DNA of 64,000 nt from a virus, in IMG/VR virus record IMGVR_UViG_3300049432_000151, positions 1 through 64,000 of that record, one strand, 5' to 3'. This document shows, in pieces, positions 24,936 through 32,514 of this stretch. Numbering within the stretch: the stretch's first letter is position 1; every line of letters begins with the position of its first letter. Both the position numbers and the translations under genes were made by a program. Under the pieces are notes generated by a model. That model was not told the DNA's origin, did no database searches, and saw only the letters and a program-made list of their open reading frames with translations.

Positions 24936-25014
24936 TGCTACGATGATCCCCGAATCGTGGATGGGCTGAGCGACTAACCTTCCCGAGCTTTCGGTCAGCT
25001 CATTGCGTAGATTC
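24936..25014 (+). repeat. Direct repeat R1 with extended -10 and inverted arms
   Basis: This 79-nt block is closely matched by R2 (25753-25828). It opens with TGCTACGAT (extended -10-like), followed by CGAATCGTGGATGGGCTGA, and closes with TTTCGGTCAGCTCAT. The arms ATGGGCTGAGC (24961) and GGTCAGCTCAT (24993) form an imperfect hairpin. It may provide a promoter with a structured leader for the small ORF at 25110, or be a recombination site. Confidence 0.65.
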
Positions 25015-25109
25015 GTGTCAGCTAACTCCTGGCTTTACCCGGCCGAAGCCTCTGATTTCCGGCGCGTACCGCAGTTCAACCGCGCAATGGTCCATCGCAT
25101 GATCGCTTC

Positions 25110-25358
25110 GTGCACCGCCGCTTCGTCTTCTGCGCCGGCACGGCCACCATCAGAGCCGGTGGCCACGAACACCGCCGAGAATTATGGATCGGAGTGGAAG
25201 TTCGGCGTGACGTCGATGTCCGCGCATTCTCGCGAGATCACGGTTATGACCTGGTGCCGGCGGACGACTTCACCGCTGACGAGCTGGCGTCGATCGGCGT
25301 CCGGACGTTCGCTCTCCTGCACATCGACGGGGACTGCGGAAATACTTCCTCACCGTAG
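25110..25358 (+). CDS. Intact copy C of the repeated small ORF
   Basis: 82 residues from GTG 25110. It reads HRRFVFCAGTATIRAGGHEH, then RRELWIGVEV and DVDVRAFSRDHGYDLVPADD. I do not recognise the family. The strand-rich, polar sequence with one Cys looks folded. Two decayed relatives lie at 20618 and 22198, which shows that the family has spread or been duplicated within this region. It lies about 95 nt downstream of R1, which may carry its promoter. Confidence 0.55.
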   Translation: MHRRFVFCAGTATIRAGGHEHRRELWIGVEVRRDVDVRAFSRDHGYDLVPADDFTADELASIGVRTFALLHIDGDCGNTSSP

Positions 25359-25408
25359 TAGACTTGCAGCAGACGCAACGGTAGCTCGGCCCTACTCGCG
25401 CCCACCTA

Positions 25409-25750
25409 ATGCCAGTCTGCGGCACTGTCGTTGCGCCATCGGCGGACACGAACACTCCTCGTGTGCCGATCGGCGGGACGCGACTAGAACTCGCAATCAA
25501 ACGCGCGATCGCCGACATCGAAGCCTCGGGGCGCATGGTGCTGATGCCGGCGGACTTCGGCATCCCGGAACGCCGCTGCTTCACCCCGACCGAGCTCGCG
25601 CCGTTCCTCTACATCTGCCCGAAGACGGTGCAGCGGATGATTGATGACGAGATCCTGCTCGCGCTTCCGATGCGCGAGCGCGGTGAGCCGAAGATTCCCT
25701 ACTCCGCGGTCGTGTACTACTTCCTGCGGCAGCAGGGAGCGATGAACTGA
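25409..25750 (+). CDS. Excisionase-like HTH (MerR/HTH_17 type) DNA-binding protein
   Basis: 113 residues. Residues 57-85 (FTPTELAPFLYICPKTVQRM, then IDDEILLALPM) are an HTH_17-type winged helix as in excisionases and small phage regulators. IPYSAVVYYFLRQQG is the usual C-terminal helix in this class. Residues 1-50 are a variable helical lead. It lies between direct repeats R1 and R2, so it might bind them. No integrase is nearby, so an excisionase role is unproven. Confidence 0.7.
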   Translation: MPVCGTVVAPSADTNTPRVPIGGTRLELAIKRAIADIEASGRMVLMPADFGIPERRCFTPTELAPFLYICPKTVQRMIDDEILLALPMRERGEPKIPYSAVVYYFLRQQGAMN

Positions 25751-25752
25751 TC

Positions 25753-25828
25753 TGTTACGATTGCCGCGAATCGTGGATGGGCTGACCTACTGACCCTGCC
25801 CGAGTTTTCGGTCAGCTCATCCAGATTC
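25753..25828 (+). repeat. Direct repeat R2
   Basis: Second copy of R1, beginning TGTTACGAT near the HTH gene stop. The arms ATGGGCTGACC (25777-25787) and GGTCAGCTCAT (25810-25820) match at 10 of 11 positions around a 22-nt loop. The repeat sits just before the stop of a convergent small gene, where no plus-strand gene needs a promoter, so it looks like a duplication footprint or a binding site. Confidence 0.65.
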
Positions 25829-25833
25829 ACTTC

Positions 25834-26007
25834 CTACTTCTCCTTCCGAACTCCCTTGAACGGCTTGTCATCGGACGTCTTCCGGTCCAAGAACTTGCCG
25901 GTCTCCGTGTCGCGCTTCGTCCAGTCGTCCGTCTTCGGGTTGTGAACCTGAGAACGGTCACGAACTGCGCCGACGCGACCGGGGCCCTTCGGTGGGTTTG
26001 TTGCCAT
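25834..26007 (-). CDS. Small conserved basic protein (57 residues)
   Basis: 57 residues from ATG 26007, with AGGAGGT 8 nt upstream. The sequence begins ATNPPKGPGRVGAVRDRSQV and ends DDKPFKGVRKEK. I recall this as a widespread small protein of unknown function in bacteria and mobile elements (GAVR.RSQ.yNP...RD..TG.F...K). It is polar and lysine-rich, and probably disordered or nucleic-acid binding. It lies 29 nt after the ImmA/IrrE gene on the same strand, so it may be the third gene of that unit. Confidence 0.75.
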   Translation of the reverse strand: MATNPPKGPGRVGAVRDRSQVHNPKTDDWTKRDTETGKFLDRKTSDDKPFKGVRKEK

Positions 26008-26035
26008 TGTCTCTCACCTCCTCTCTATTGAGATT

Positions 26036-27124
26036 TCAGCGCACAACGCGCAGCGCCGTCTGATCTTTGAAATAGATGTCTCGCAGCCTTGACTCGACCG
26101 TCATGAGGTTGTGCTCGAAGTCGTCGGCGGCCCAGCCGAGGTCCGTCTCGCACGTCGTGATCACCTTCTGCATCAGCGACGGCTGCTCGAGCGTTATGTC
26201 GAGTTCACGCGGTTCCCTCTTCCGGAATCCAAGAGCGGAAAACTTTGACCACATGTAGCGCTGCTGGTTTGCGGTCAGTTTGCCCAGATCACCGGCACGT
26301 TTCAGCAGCGATGCCATGGATACCTTCCAGTACGGTTTCAAGCGGGCAAGCTGCGGCAACGTGATGTTGTTCAGGCTCGTGCGAATGTCGACCGCAGGCA
26401 TCAAGAACTCCGCTGCGAACGCGTCTGCCTGCGCCTCCATCTCCGGGTTTGGGTGCGTGTGCATGACCAAGTGGCCGACCTCATGCGCAAGCGAATAGCG
26501 GTACCGGTCTCCCGGGAGACAGGAGTTCAGAAAGAACATCGGCGGCAAGCCTGGGTACCAGCGGCTAACCGCATCGAGGAGCGTCGTCTCAAAATCGAGC
26601 ACGAACACCAGGCCACCTGCGCCCTCAACAAGTTGAGTGAGGTTGCTCACCGGGCCCGACGGCACGCGCCACATGGCGCGGACGTGGCGTGCTATCTCAA
26701 CGGCGTCCCGCGATTCGAGCGGGTCGTCGACGTCGATCAGCGGAAAGACATAGTCGCTCTCGAAGTCGATCGATTTGAGAATCTCTTCGAGGTGAATCCG
26801 AATGGTGTCAATGAGCGCGTGAAGGCGCGCGAGCTGCCTCTTCGGCATGATCGCGCGCTTACGGTGGTAAATCTCCGTCACCCCTGTGCCGCTGTGCCGC
26901 CGGCCTGGCCGAGTAAAAAAGGCGGGTGTCCGCCCAAGCTGTGCGCTCAGCCGCTCGAGGAAAGCGTTATCAACGCCAGTCTCCTGAGCTTCCATCCTCG
27001 ACAGCTTTCCTTGAGCGATCTCCAACCGCGCAGCGAGCTCCGTCTGCGTCAAGCCATCGGCTTCGCGCGCGAGCACGAGCATTTCTGGATTGATCGAGAT
27101 GCGATCGCCGAACAAGTCAGCCAT
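26036..27124 (-). CDS. XRE HTH - ImmA/IrrE metallopeptidase (antitoxin-like)
   Basis: 362 residues from ATG 27124. Residues 8-60 are an XRE helix-turn-helix (LTQTELAARLEIAQGKLSRM). The M78/ImmA-IrrE domain has LAHEVGHLVMH (His214, Glu215, His218) and AQADAFAAEFLMP (third metal ligand and AxxFA-type helix). Such proteins repress their own operon and cleave partners or repressors. The gene overlaps the upstream partner by 8 nt (ATGGCTGA). The layout matches HTH-IrrE toxin-antitoxin or defence pairs such as RosmerTA, although identity with that system is unproven. Confidence 0.83.
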   Translation of the reverse strand: MADLFGDRISINPEMLVLAREADGLTQTELAARLEIAQGKLSRMEAQETGVDNAFLERLSAQLGRTPAFFTRPGRRHSGTGVTEIYHRKRAIMPKRQLARLHALIDTIRIHLEEILKSIDFESDYVFPLIDVDDPLESRDAVEIARHVRAMWRVPSGPVSNLTQLVEGAGGLVFVLDFETTLLDAVSRWYPGLPPMFFLNSCLPGDRYRYSLAHEVGHLVMHTHPNPEMEAQADAFAAEFLMPAVDIRTSLNNITLPQLARLKPYWKVSMASLLKRAGDLGKLTANQQRYMWSKFSALGFRKREPRELDITLEQPSLMQKVITTCETDLGWAADDFEHNLMTVESRLRDIYFKDQTALRVVR

Positions 27125-27773
27125 TCTTCTTCTCGTCTGATTTGGATTTGAAGGGCACAACCTTCGCTGCGTCCTTCTTTACTCTTACGGTCGTCTGCGG
27201 CGCTGAATGCCGGGGTGGCATCGCGGAGATCGGCTGCGTGCGCGCGTTCGGGTAAGGAAGATCGATCGAGTAGGCGACGCTGTCGACGCCAACCTGCTTC
27301 GGGAAGACGACGTGAGCGGATGAGATCGCGGTACCGAAACGATCCAGGATGTAGCCAGCATCTAGACAAGCTGTGCTTTCAAGGAAGCCAGCCATGTCGC
27401 CATTTGCGAATTGCAGCGACTGCTGAGTCTCAATGTTCCGCGACCGCTTGTGAGAATCGAGCTTTTTGAAACGTACGCAAGCCGCGCCGTCGATGACCAA
27501 CAGGAACATACCGCGCCGTTCCACAAATTGAATCCCGGCGACACCGTCGAACCGGCGCTTCACAGCGGCGACGATAAAATCGCGAATGTCAGAAGCCTGA
27601 CTGCGAGCGTGAAGCTTGATCCTCTGCTCCTCCGGCAGGCGAAAATACTCGTCGAACCCTTCATGAACGCAGTTGGCGATCTCCTGAAGATGCGGCCGGA
27701 GGTGCCGTTTGACCTTCTCTCTCGGTATCCAGACTTTGACGTCACCCTTCACTTTTACCTCTCTCTCTAACAT
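27117..27773 (-). CDS. Partner of the XRE-ImmA/IrrE protein (toxin candidate)
   Basis: 218 residues. Strand/helix fold with RRFDGVAGIQFVERRGMFLL and VIDGAACVRFKKLDS in the middle. The C-terminal 60 residues are a Lys/Pro-rich disordered tail (SAMPPRHSAPQ, then VVPFKSKSDEKK). No catalytic motif was recognised. It is the first gene of a two- or three-gene unit and overlaps the ImmA/IrrE gene by 8 nt. This organisation, with an autoregulatory-looking promoter, is that of a toxin-antitoxin module; which gene is the toxin is an inference. Confidence 0.6.
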   Translation of the reverse strand: MLEREVKVKGDVKVWIPREKVKRHLRPHLQEIANCVHEGFDEYFRLPEEQRIKLHARSQASDIRDFIVAAVKRRFDGVAGIQFVERRGMFLLVIDGAACVRFKKLDSHKRSRNIETQQSLQFANGDMAGFLESTACLDAGYILDRFGTAISSAHVVFPKQVGVDSVAYSIDLPYPNARTQPISAMPPRHSAPQTTVRVKKDAAKVVPFKSKSDEKKNG

Positions 27774-27832
27774 GTTGAATTTGCTGCTTGTGGGCGAGCG
27801 GACACGAAAGAGATTTGCTTTTGATCCTCTCG

Positions 27833-27860
27833 ATTATACAGGGCGATTGACCCCTGTCAA
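27833..27860 (-). promoter_or_regulatory. Consensus promoter/operator of the ImmA/IrrE unit
   Basis: On the minus strand: TTGACA (27860-27855), 16-nt spacer, TATAAT (27838-27833), an almost perfect sigma-70 promoter. The -35 box is part of the palindrome TTGAC-CCCT-GTCAA (27847-27860), a likely site for autorepression by the XRE domain. Transcription would start about 50 nt before ATG 27773. Confidence 0.85.
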
Positions 27861-27979
27861 CGCCAAAAGTCGGCCTTTCCTGGAATCGTCGCGGGGACAG
27901 GTCCGGACAAATTCGACTCCCTGATCACCCCGGCCTAACTCGCCTCATCGGACAGGCCGGGTCTAGCACCCTGCGCGGC

Positions 27980-28189
27980 ATGAAGATGCCCTGCACTGAT
28001 CCGAACTGCTCCGAAGGCAAGCTCACCGTCATCCGCTCGCGCCATTACCCCGAGGCATCGCAGACGCGGCGTGTCTACCGTTGCGACCGATGCGGCCGGC
28101 TCGCTTCGTCCAGTGAAAAGCTGACGAACGGCAACCGGGCGTCGACCTACCTGCCGCCCGCGAAAAAGTTCTCGCCATCCACCTGCTAG
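27980..28189 (+). CDS. Small zinc-ribbon protein (NrdR/Ogr-like)
   Basis: 69 residues. The core reads MPCTDPNCSEGKLTVIRSRH, then TRRVYRCDRCGRLASS, a Cys4 ribbon with the spacing C-x4-C...C-x2-C. The RRVYRCDRCG part resembles the NrdR N-terminal zinc ribbon and phage Ogr/Delta-like activators. It may regulate transcription. The gene lies divergent from the ImmA/IrrE unit and 24 nt before the next plus-strand gene. Confidence 0.6.
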   Translation: MKMPCTDPNCSEGKLTVIRSRHYPEASQTRRVYRCDRCGRLASSSEKLTNGNRASTYLPPAKKFSPSTC

Positions 28190-28213
28190 ACGCGGCTCAG
28201 AAAGTGAGGAGTT

Positions 28214-29071
28214 ATGCAGCTCGTTATCGAAACTGCTACCTGTAGCACGTTCGCGGTTGCTCGTGAACCAGGAAAACCGCATCATTTCGCTACGGTGCCG
28301 ATGGTGCGACAAGCACTCAGCACCCCCGCCGAAGCAGCGCAATCCGACACGGACAATGTGATGGGCGAACAGCGGACGGTAGTCCGTTCGGCCGTGGTCC
28401 GGATGGTCGCGCGGTACGTTGCTCTTCGTCAGCGCGGACGGATTCGTTCCGCCGCCGGCCAAATAGCCATCGATGAGAGCCGCACCGGGCGCCTCCGGAT
28501 CACGGACGCGGACCTTGACGGGCTCACCGATGTCCAAACACTCGACCTGATCGCGCTGGCATCGCTGCGACGAGCGATCTACGCGGCACCTGAGAAGCGG
28601 ACCGACGTCCGCTACGCCAGCGGAAACCTGATGCGGTCAGTCGCGCCGCTCCGCGTCATCGCGCAGATCGTCAGGTCAAGGCCGGCTCGCCACTCGGCGT
28701 CGTCTCCCGAAGATAGTGAGCTCAACCTCTGGCTGACGACAGTCGCCTCGAAGCTCCATCACATTCCGCGCGAGAACGCGTTGGCAATACTCGAGGCGGA
28801 GACGCGACGCTTCCGCCTGGTCGAGATTCGGAACGAGCTGCAGGCGGCGCGGTCTGCCGTACAGCGGTTTCGCAGCGGCGGCAAGAACGCAAAGAACCTG
28901 AGGCGCCTCGCTGATGAGCGCGTCGCGGAGATCCGCTCTCGCGAGGCGTTCGAGTCGGACCGCCTCACCCGGCTCGTTCGGACCCGGCTCTACAAAGACG
29001 GGCTTGAGCTGCTGTGGCGCGTCTGCACCGAGACGCCGGAGATCGAAGCCTACTGCTTCGGAGAAGAATGA
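28214..29071 (+). CDS. Hypothetical Arg-rich helical protein
   Basis: 285 residues with GAGGAG before ATG 28214. It is almost wholly helical. Residues 60-110 include RQRGRIRSAAGQIAIDESRT and LTDVQTLDLIALASLRRAIY. Residues 190-285 are charged and coiled-coil-like. No family was recognised. Its stop overlaps the next gene (ATGA), and that gene overlaps a metallopeptidase, so the three form one operon. Confidence 0.55.
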   Translation: MQLVIETATCSTFAVAREPGKPHHFATVPMVRQALSTPAEAAQSDTDNVMGEQRTVVRSAVVRMVARYVALRQRGRIRSAAGQIAIDESRTGRLRITDADLDGLTDVQTLDLIALASLRRAIYAAPEKRTDVRYASGNLMRSVAPLRVIAQIVRSRPARHSASSPEDSELNLWLTTVASKLHHIPRENALAILEAETRRFRLVEIRNELQAARSAVQRFRSGGKNAKNLRRLADERVAEIRSREAFESDRLTRLVRTRLYKDGLELLWRVCTETPEIEAYCFGEE

Positions 29072-29283
29072 ACCTTGTCGTCAGTCACCCCACATCGCGC
29101 GGCGGCGGAAGGCTGCTCCTGCCGGTCTGGGGGACTGCGCACATCGCACTTGGCGGGCGCGTCTATGACGTCCCGCTGCTGGGCGAAAGCGTTGAAACAC
29201 TCGTTGGGCTCGAAGTGGATGGCATGTCGCTCGACAAGGGCGAGGTCTGGTTCGAAGACATCCGCGAGGCGCACTCCCATTGA
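29068..29283 (+). CDS. Hypothetical small beta-rich protein
   Basis: 71 residues from ATG 29068 (ATGA overlap). Mostly strands: RLLLPVWGTAHIALGG and VYDVPLLGESVETLVGLEVD. It is joined to the metallopeptidase gene by a TTGA overlap. Function unknown. Confidence 0.55.
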   Translation: MNLVVSHPTSRGGGRLLLPVWGTAHIALGGRVYDVPLLGESVETLVGLEVDGMSLDKGEVWFEDIREAHSH

Positions 29284-29855
29284 AGTCCGCATTCGATGAG
29301 ATCCGTGCGGATGAGTACTCTGTCGCGAACGAAGCGGCGCAGCTCGGCCTGCTGCTGATCAACAAGGTCGAAGAACACGAGCACCTGCAGCCAGCGAACA
29401 TCGGGTACGTCTTTCGAGATGACGAGATCCGGCGCCGCGGCAAGGTGGTTGGTGCCGAGGCAATCCTCGTCGAACGCATTCTGCAAAGCGACCCGCGATA
29501 CGCGCGGCTCGTAAAGTGGGCGTTTCTCCGGGTCTTGGGCGCCGCCGAGCTGCCCGACTTCATCGTCCTCATCGACCACAACATCTGGGAAGGGCTCGAC
29601 GTAGAGCAGCGCCTCGCGCTCGTGGACCACGAGTTGTCGCATTGCTCTTACCAGACCGAGGACGACGGCGCGACCCAGAAGTTCCGCAAAGATGGATCGC
29701 CCCTCTGGGCCGTGCGCGGGCACGACGTTGAGGAGTTTGCGTCAGTGGTCCAGCGCAACGGCCTATGGAACGCCGAGCTGGTAACGTTCGCGCGCGCAAT
29801 CGTCGATTCCTTGGCGACCCGCGGCACACCGGCTTACCTCGACGGAGCGCAGTAG
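29280..29855 (+). CDS. Putative phage metallopeptidase
   Basis: 191 residues from TTG 29280. A zinc site LVDHELSHCSY (His117, Glu118, His121) matches the small phage metallopeptidase family (HELxHC), and FIVLIDHNIWEGL precedes it as usual. RGHDVEEFASVVQRNGLWN, after it, is the typical downstream helix carrying a further ligand. Homologues lie in phage and mobile-element operons with unknown substrates. The TTG start and overlap suggest translation coupled to the gene before it. Confidence 0.78.
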   Translation: MKSAFDEIRADEYSVANEAAQLGLLLINKVEEHEHLQPANIGYVFRDDEIRRRGKVVGAEAILVERILQSDPRYARLVKWAFLRVLGAAELPDFIVLIDHNIWEGLDVEQRLALVDHELSHCSYQTEDDGATQKFRKDGSPLWAVRGHDVEEFASVVQRNGLWNAELVTFARAIVDSLATRGTPAYLDGAQ

Positions 29856-29858
29856 CAA

Positions 29859-30167
29859 CTATTTGATCGTGCCCGCGTCCTTGCTGCACGATGTCCAATC
29901 GTTGAGGCAGTTTTGATGGCATTTGTCCTGGATCGCGCCATTCTCTTCCTTCGATAGCTCCGCGCGGCGGCCCCGATGTAGAGCGTTGCACTTCTTCAGG
30001 CAGTTGCCGATCGCGAGGTTGCATCGGCCCTGTTTGTCATCAGGTTTTTTCGCGACGACCTTCGGCTTCTTAGTCTTCGATACCGTGGTGGTGGTCTGAG
30101 ATTGCGTCGCGGGCAAAAGCGCGACGAAGGCGAACATAACCGCAAGCGCTAACGCTGATCTCACCAT
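29859..30167 (-). CDS. Secreted protein with twin CX3C motifs
   Basis: 102 residues from ATG 30167, with AGGAG upstream. A Sec signal peptide (SALALAVMFAFVALLPATQS) is followed by a Lys/Thr linker. The helical core has C-x5-CLKKC and CHQNC-x7-C, two CX3C pairs about 25 residues apart plus flanking cysteines. This is the layout of a disulphide-stapled helical hairpin. It would fold in the periplasm with DsbA-like help. I do not know a bacterial family for it. Confidence 0.65.
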   Translation of the reverse strand: MVRSALALAVMFAFVALLPATQSQTTTTVSKTKKPKVVAKKPDDKQGRCNLAIGNCLKKCNALHRGRRAELSKEENGAIQDKCHQNCLNDWTSCSKDAGTIK

Positions 30168-30242
30168 GATTGATCTCCTGTTTCCGCTTCATGGAAGGAG
30201 AGCCATCCGGCTGCAAACCCCTACCCGCAAAATGGAACCGAC

Positions 30243-30572
30243 ATGACTGAACGAGGAGAGGGCTTCGTCGCGTCGAACCTGGCGAGCATGGCCGCAGAGA
30301 TCGCTGCTCTCGACGCTGCTCCCGCTCCGCTCGTTGATCAGATCGTGGTGGACGCATCCGCACAGGGCTCACCCGCCGTCGTGTCGCTTCGGTGCGGTGA
30401 TGAGGAGTTCGGGTGGCATGAGGTCCCCGGCGGACTTGCCGCCGTCTTCCAGCACGTGATGACACTCACCCATGAGTACGGCACGCGAATTGTCGAGGTC
30501 CACGGGAAGCATGAAGCCGTTGATCGATGGCTCGTACAACCCCTGAAGGACTACGGCCACGCTGTTCGGTAG
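30243..30572 (+). CDS. Hypothetical protein
   Basis: 109 residues. An N-terminal helix (ASNLASMAAEIAALDAAPAP) is followed by a compact alpha/beta part with DQIVVDASAQGSPAVVSLRC and VFQHVMTLTHEYGTRIVEVH. No motif known. It lies between two minus-strand genes with no clear partner. Confidence 0.5.
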   Translation: MTERGEGFVASNLASMAAEIAALDAAPAPLVDQIVVDASAQGSPAVVSLRCGDEEFGWHEVPGGLAAVFQHVMTLTHEYGTRIVEVHGKHEAVDRWLVQPLKDYGHAVR

Positions 30573-30683
30573 CGCTGATTGTCGAACGGCCAAAGTCCAG
30601 TACCGAACGTGCGTCACTGACGGTCTTCACTCCGCCGACCTATGCGAACAGAGTAGGACGATTACAGTCACGAAATCAGGCGA

Positions 30684-31718
30684 CTACCCTGCAACGCCGG
30701 AGAGCACGGCCTTCACCGTGGTTGCCGGCACATCCATTTGGAAGCTCTTGGACGATTGCCTGAGGATTGGACCGATAGGTTCACTGAAATCGCCGAGGTA
30801 CGTATTCGCAGCGTCGAAAACACTAAAGTAGACACTGATGCTCAACTCTTTATCGGAAGCGTTGAAAGCTGATCCAACGATAGATGTTCTGCTTCCAGAC
30901 TTAACGACACGCCACCCGGATATGCTCCAACGTTTATCGGCACCGCTGAAATCACCGCCGACGGGAGTCGCAAACTCGGCGCTGAAAGCCTTCTGAACTT
31001 CGCCGACCTCCTTAATACGTTGTTCGAGACGACGTCGCTCTTCATGAGGCAACCCGCTAGTTTGGCTCTTTGCGTACAACGCCGAAAAGAGTAGGGAAAC
31101 GAGGTTACGATCGGCGTTCGTAGCGACCGCCCCCTCGAGTAGGACTATCGCTTCATCCCATCGTTGCGTGCTCGTCAGCGAATCTGCGAGTGCGGCAACG
31201 CGCTGGGGATCATTTGGCAGTTCCTTTAGCAGCGCACGGCGAACATTGATCGCCGACTGCCAATCGGATGAGGCTTCGAAGTACCACGCCATCAGGTTTC
31301 TGGCTCGCACATCACGTGGATCACGAATGAGTACGTCGCGCAAGAGACGGCGAGCCTTCTCGCGCTGCTCCGGCGTGGCCGTTCGCGGCAATCGCGTAGG
31401 CGCTGATTCAGGGACTCTCACAACTGCAGGACCAAGACTAGTACCCGCGAGCAAGTCCCAAGCAGCGTCTAGGTCGCGTTCTGCCTCTAGCTGTGTCGTG
31501 CGCTCCGACGTGCGAGCCGTGGTGAGGTAGTTCGATACAACAATGACGCTATTAGTCACGCCGATAGTCAGACCCAATGCGGCAATCACTAACGTGACGC
31601 GATCCTTTGTTGCCATCCGGTCGGCCGCCGTAGGCGCCCGGGCTCCCTTGGGCGCTGGCGCGTTTGAGGCGTCGTCAGTTGAGGTTTCTGATTTAGTGGT
31701 GATGTCGCTCTCGGACAT
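30684..31718 (-). CDS. Membrane-anchored TPR protein
   Basis: 344 residues from ATG 31718 (GGGAG upstream). The cytoplasmic N-terminus is Thr/Ala-rich. A transmembrane segment follows at about residues 42-63 (RVTLVIAALGLTIGVTNSVI), then TPR-like helical pairs (RARNLMAWYFEASSDWQSAI and RVAALADSLTSTQRWDEAIV). The C-terminal beta-domain has SGSRTSIVGSAFNASDKELS, an FxLYD-like pattern. It may assemble envelope complexes. It is the last moron gene before the terminase genes. Function unknown. Confidence 0.62.
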   Translation of the reverse strand: MSESDITTKSETSTDDASNAPAPKGARAPTAADRMATKDRVTLVIAALGLTIGVTNSVIVVSNYLTTARTSERTTQLEAERDLDAAWDLLAGTSLGPAVVRVPESAPTRLPRTATPEQREKARRLLRDVLIRDPRDVRARNLMAWYFEASSDWQSAINVRRALLKELPNDPQRVAALADSLTSTQRWDEAIVLLEGAVATNADRNLVSLLFSALYAKSQTSGLPHEERRRLEQRIKEVGEVQKAFSAEFATPVGGDFSGADKRWSISGWRVVKSGSRTSIVGSAFNASDKELSISVYFSVFDAANTYLGDFSEPIGPILRQSSKSFQMDVPATTVKAVLSGVAG

Positions 31719-31884
31719 TTGCCCTACTCCCTGCACCGCGGTGCTACGCGTGTTGCCGGCTGTCTCTCTGACGACTAATGATTCCCATCGGTGAGGCCTC
31801 CACCGGCAAACATGCGCATTCCACAGGTAGTGAACTGGTTTTCTGAATTTGTGGCGTGCGGATTCACGTTCCGTCCGTAAGCAT

Positions 31885-32514
31885 ATGCTTCCCTACGTCC
31901 AGTCGTACAACGACCCGAAGATCGAGAAGGCGTATCACCGCTACCTGAAGGGTGACTCTCAGCGGGCCATCGCCAAGGCGCTGAACATCCCGCCGCGGAC
32001 GGTCGCTCGGTACTGCAAGAAGGACGGCTGGCAATCGGAGCGTGAAGCCCGTCACGTGGCAGCAGAGGCCCCAAACGTGGCAGCAGTGGCAGCAACCGTC
32101 CAGACGCCTGCTGCCACCGAGGGACCTGTTCCGGAGAGTCGGATGGTCGGCATGGAGCGGATGCTCGGCGCACAGCAGCAGCTCACCGGGCTACTCGTCG
32201 AGGCGTTCAAGAAGGACGTCGAGAAGACGATCGCCGACGCGGCCACTGTCGGCAAGCCGATGAGCCGGTCGCAAATCGCGCAGCTCACGTCGCTCGGCAA
32301 CAACCTGCTAACGATGCAGCGCAAGGCGTGGTGTGTACCGGACAAGATCGAGACGAAGGACACCACGCCAACCGCGCCTGATCGCGTGCGCACCCTGAAG
32401 GATGACGAACTCCAGAACCGCCTCACCGAGGCCCGTCGAGCTCGAGAAGAGGCCGATCGAAGAAGAGGAGCTGCTGCTCCTCGAGGAGGATCTGCGACGC
32501 CGAGCGTCAACTAG
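31885..32514 (+). CDS. terS: Terminase small subunit
   Basis: 209 residues from ATG 31885. Residues 10-45 (YNDPKIEKAYHRYLKGDSQR, then AIAKALNIPPRTVARYCKK) form the DNA-binding HTH of small terminases, which recognises the packaging site. A central helical oligomerisation region and a disordered Arg/Glu C-terminus follow. It is the first late gene and overlaps the large subunit by 113 nt. The start is uncertain because no strong Shine-Dalgarno is visible. Confidence 0.78.
   Translation: MLPYVQSYNDPKIEKAYHRYLKGDSQRAIAKALNIPPRTVARYCKKDGWQSEREARHVAAEAPNVAAVAATVQTPAATEGPVPESRMVGMERMLGAQQQLTGLLVEAFKKDVEKTIADAATVGKPMSRSQIAQLTSLGNNLLTMQRKAWCVPDKIETKDTTPTAPDRVRTLKDDELQNRLTEARRAREEADRRRGAAAPRGGSATPSVN

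Noticed and set aside
25003-25644. 213-residue plus-strand ORF
   Set aside because: It crosses copy C and the HTH gene in a third frame, with shadow-like composition and no ribosome site.
25409-25750. Excisionase with an attachment site at R1/R2
   Set aside because: No integrase gene is in the window and R1/R2 are not beside a tRNA or gene end typical of attachment sites, so only a repeat is reported.
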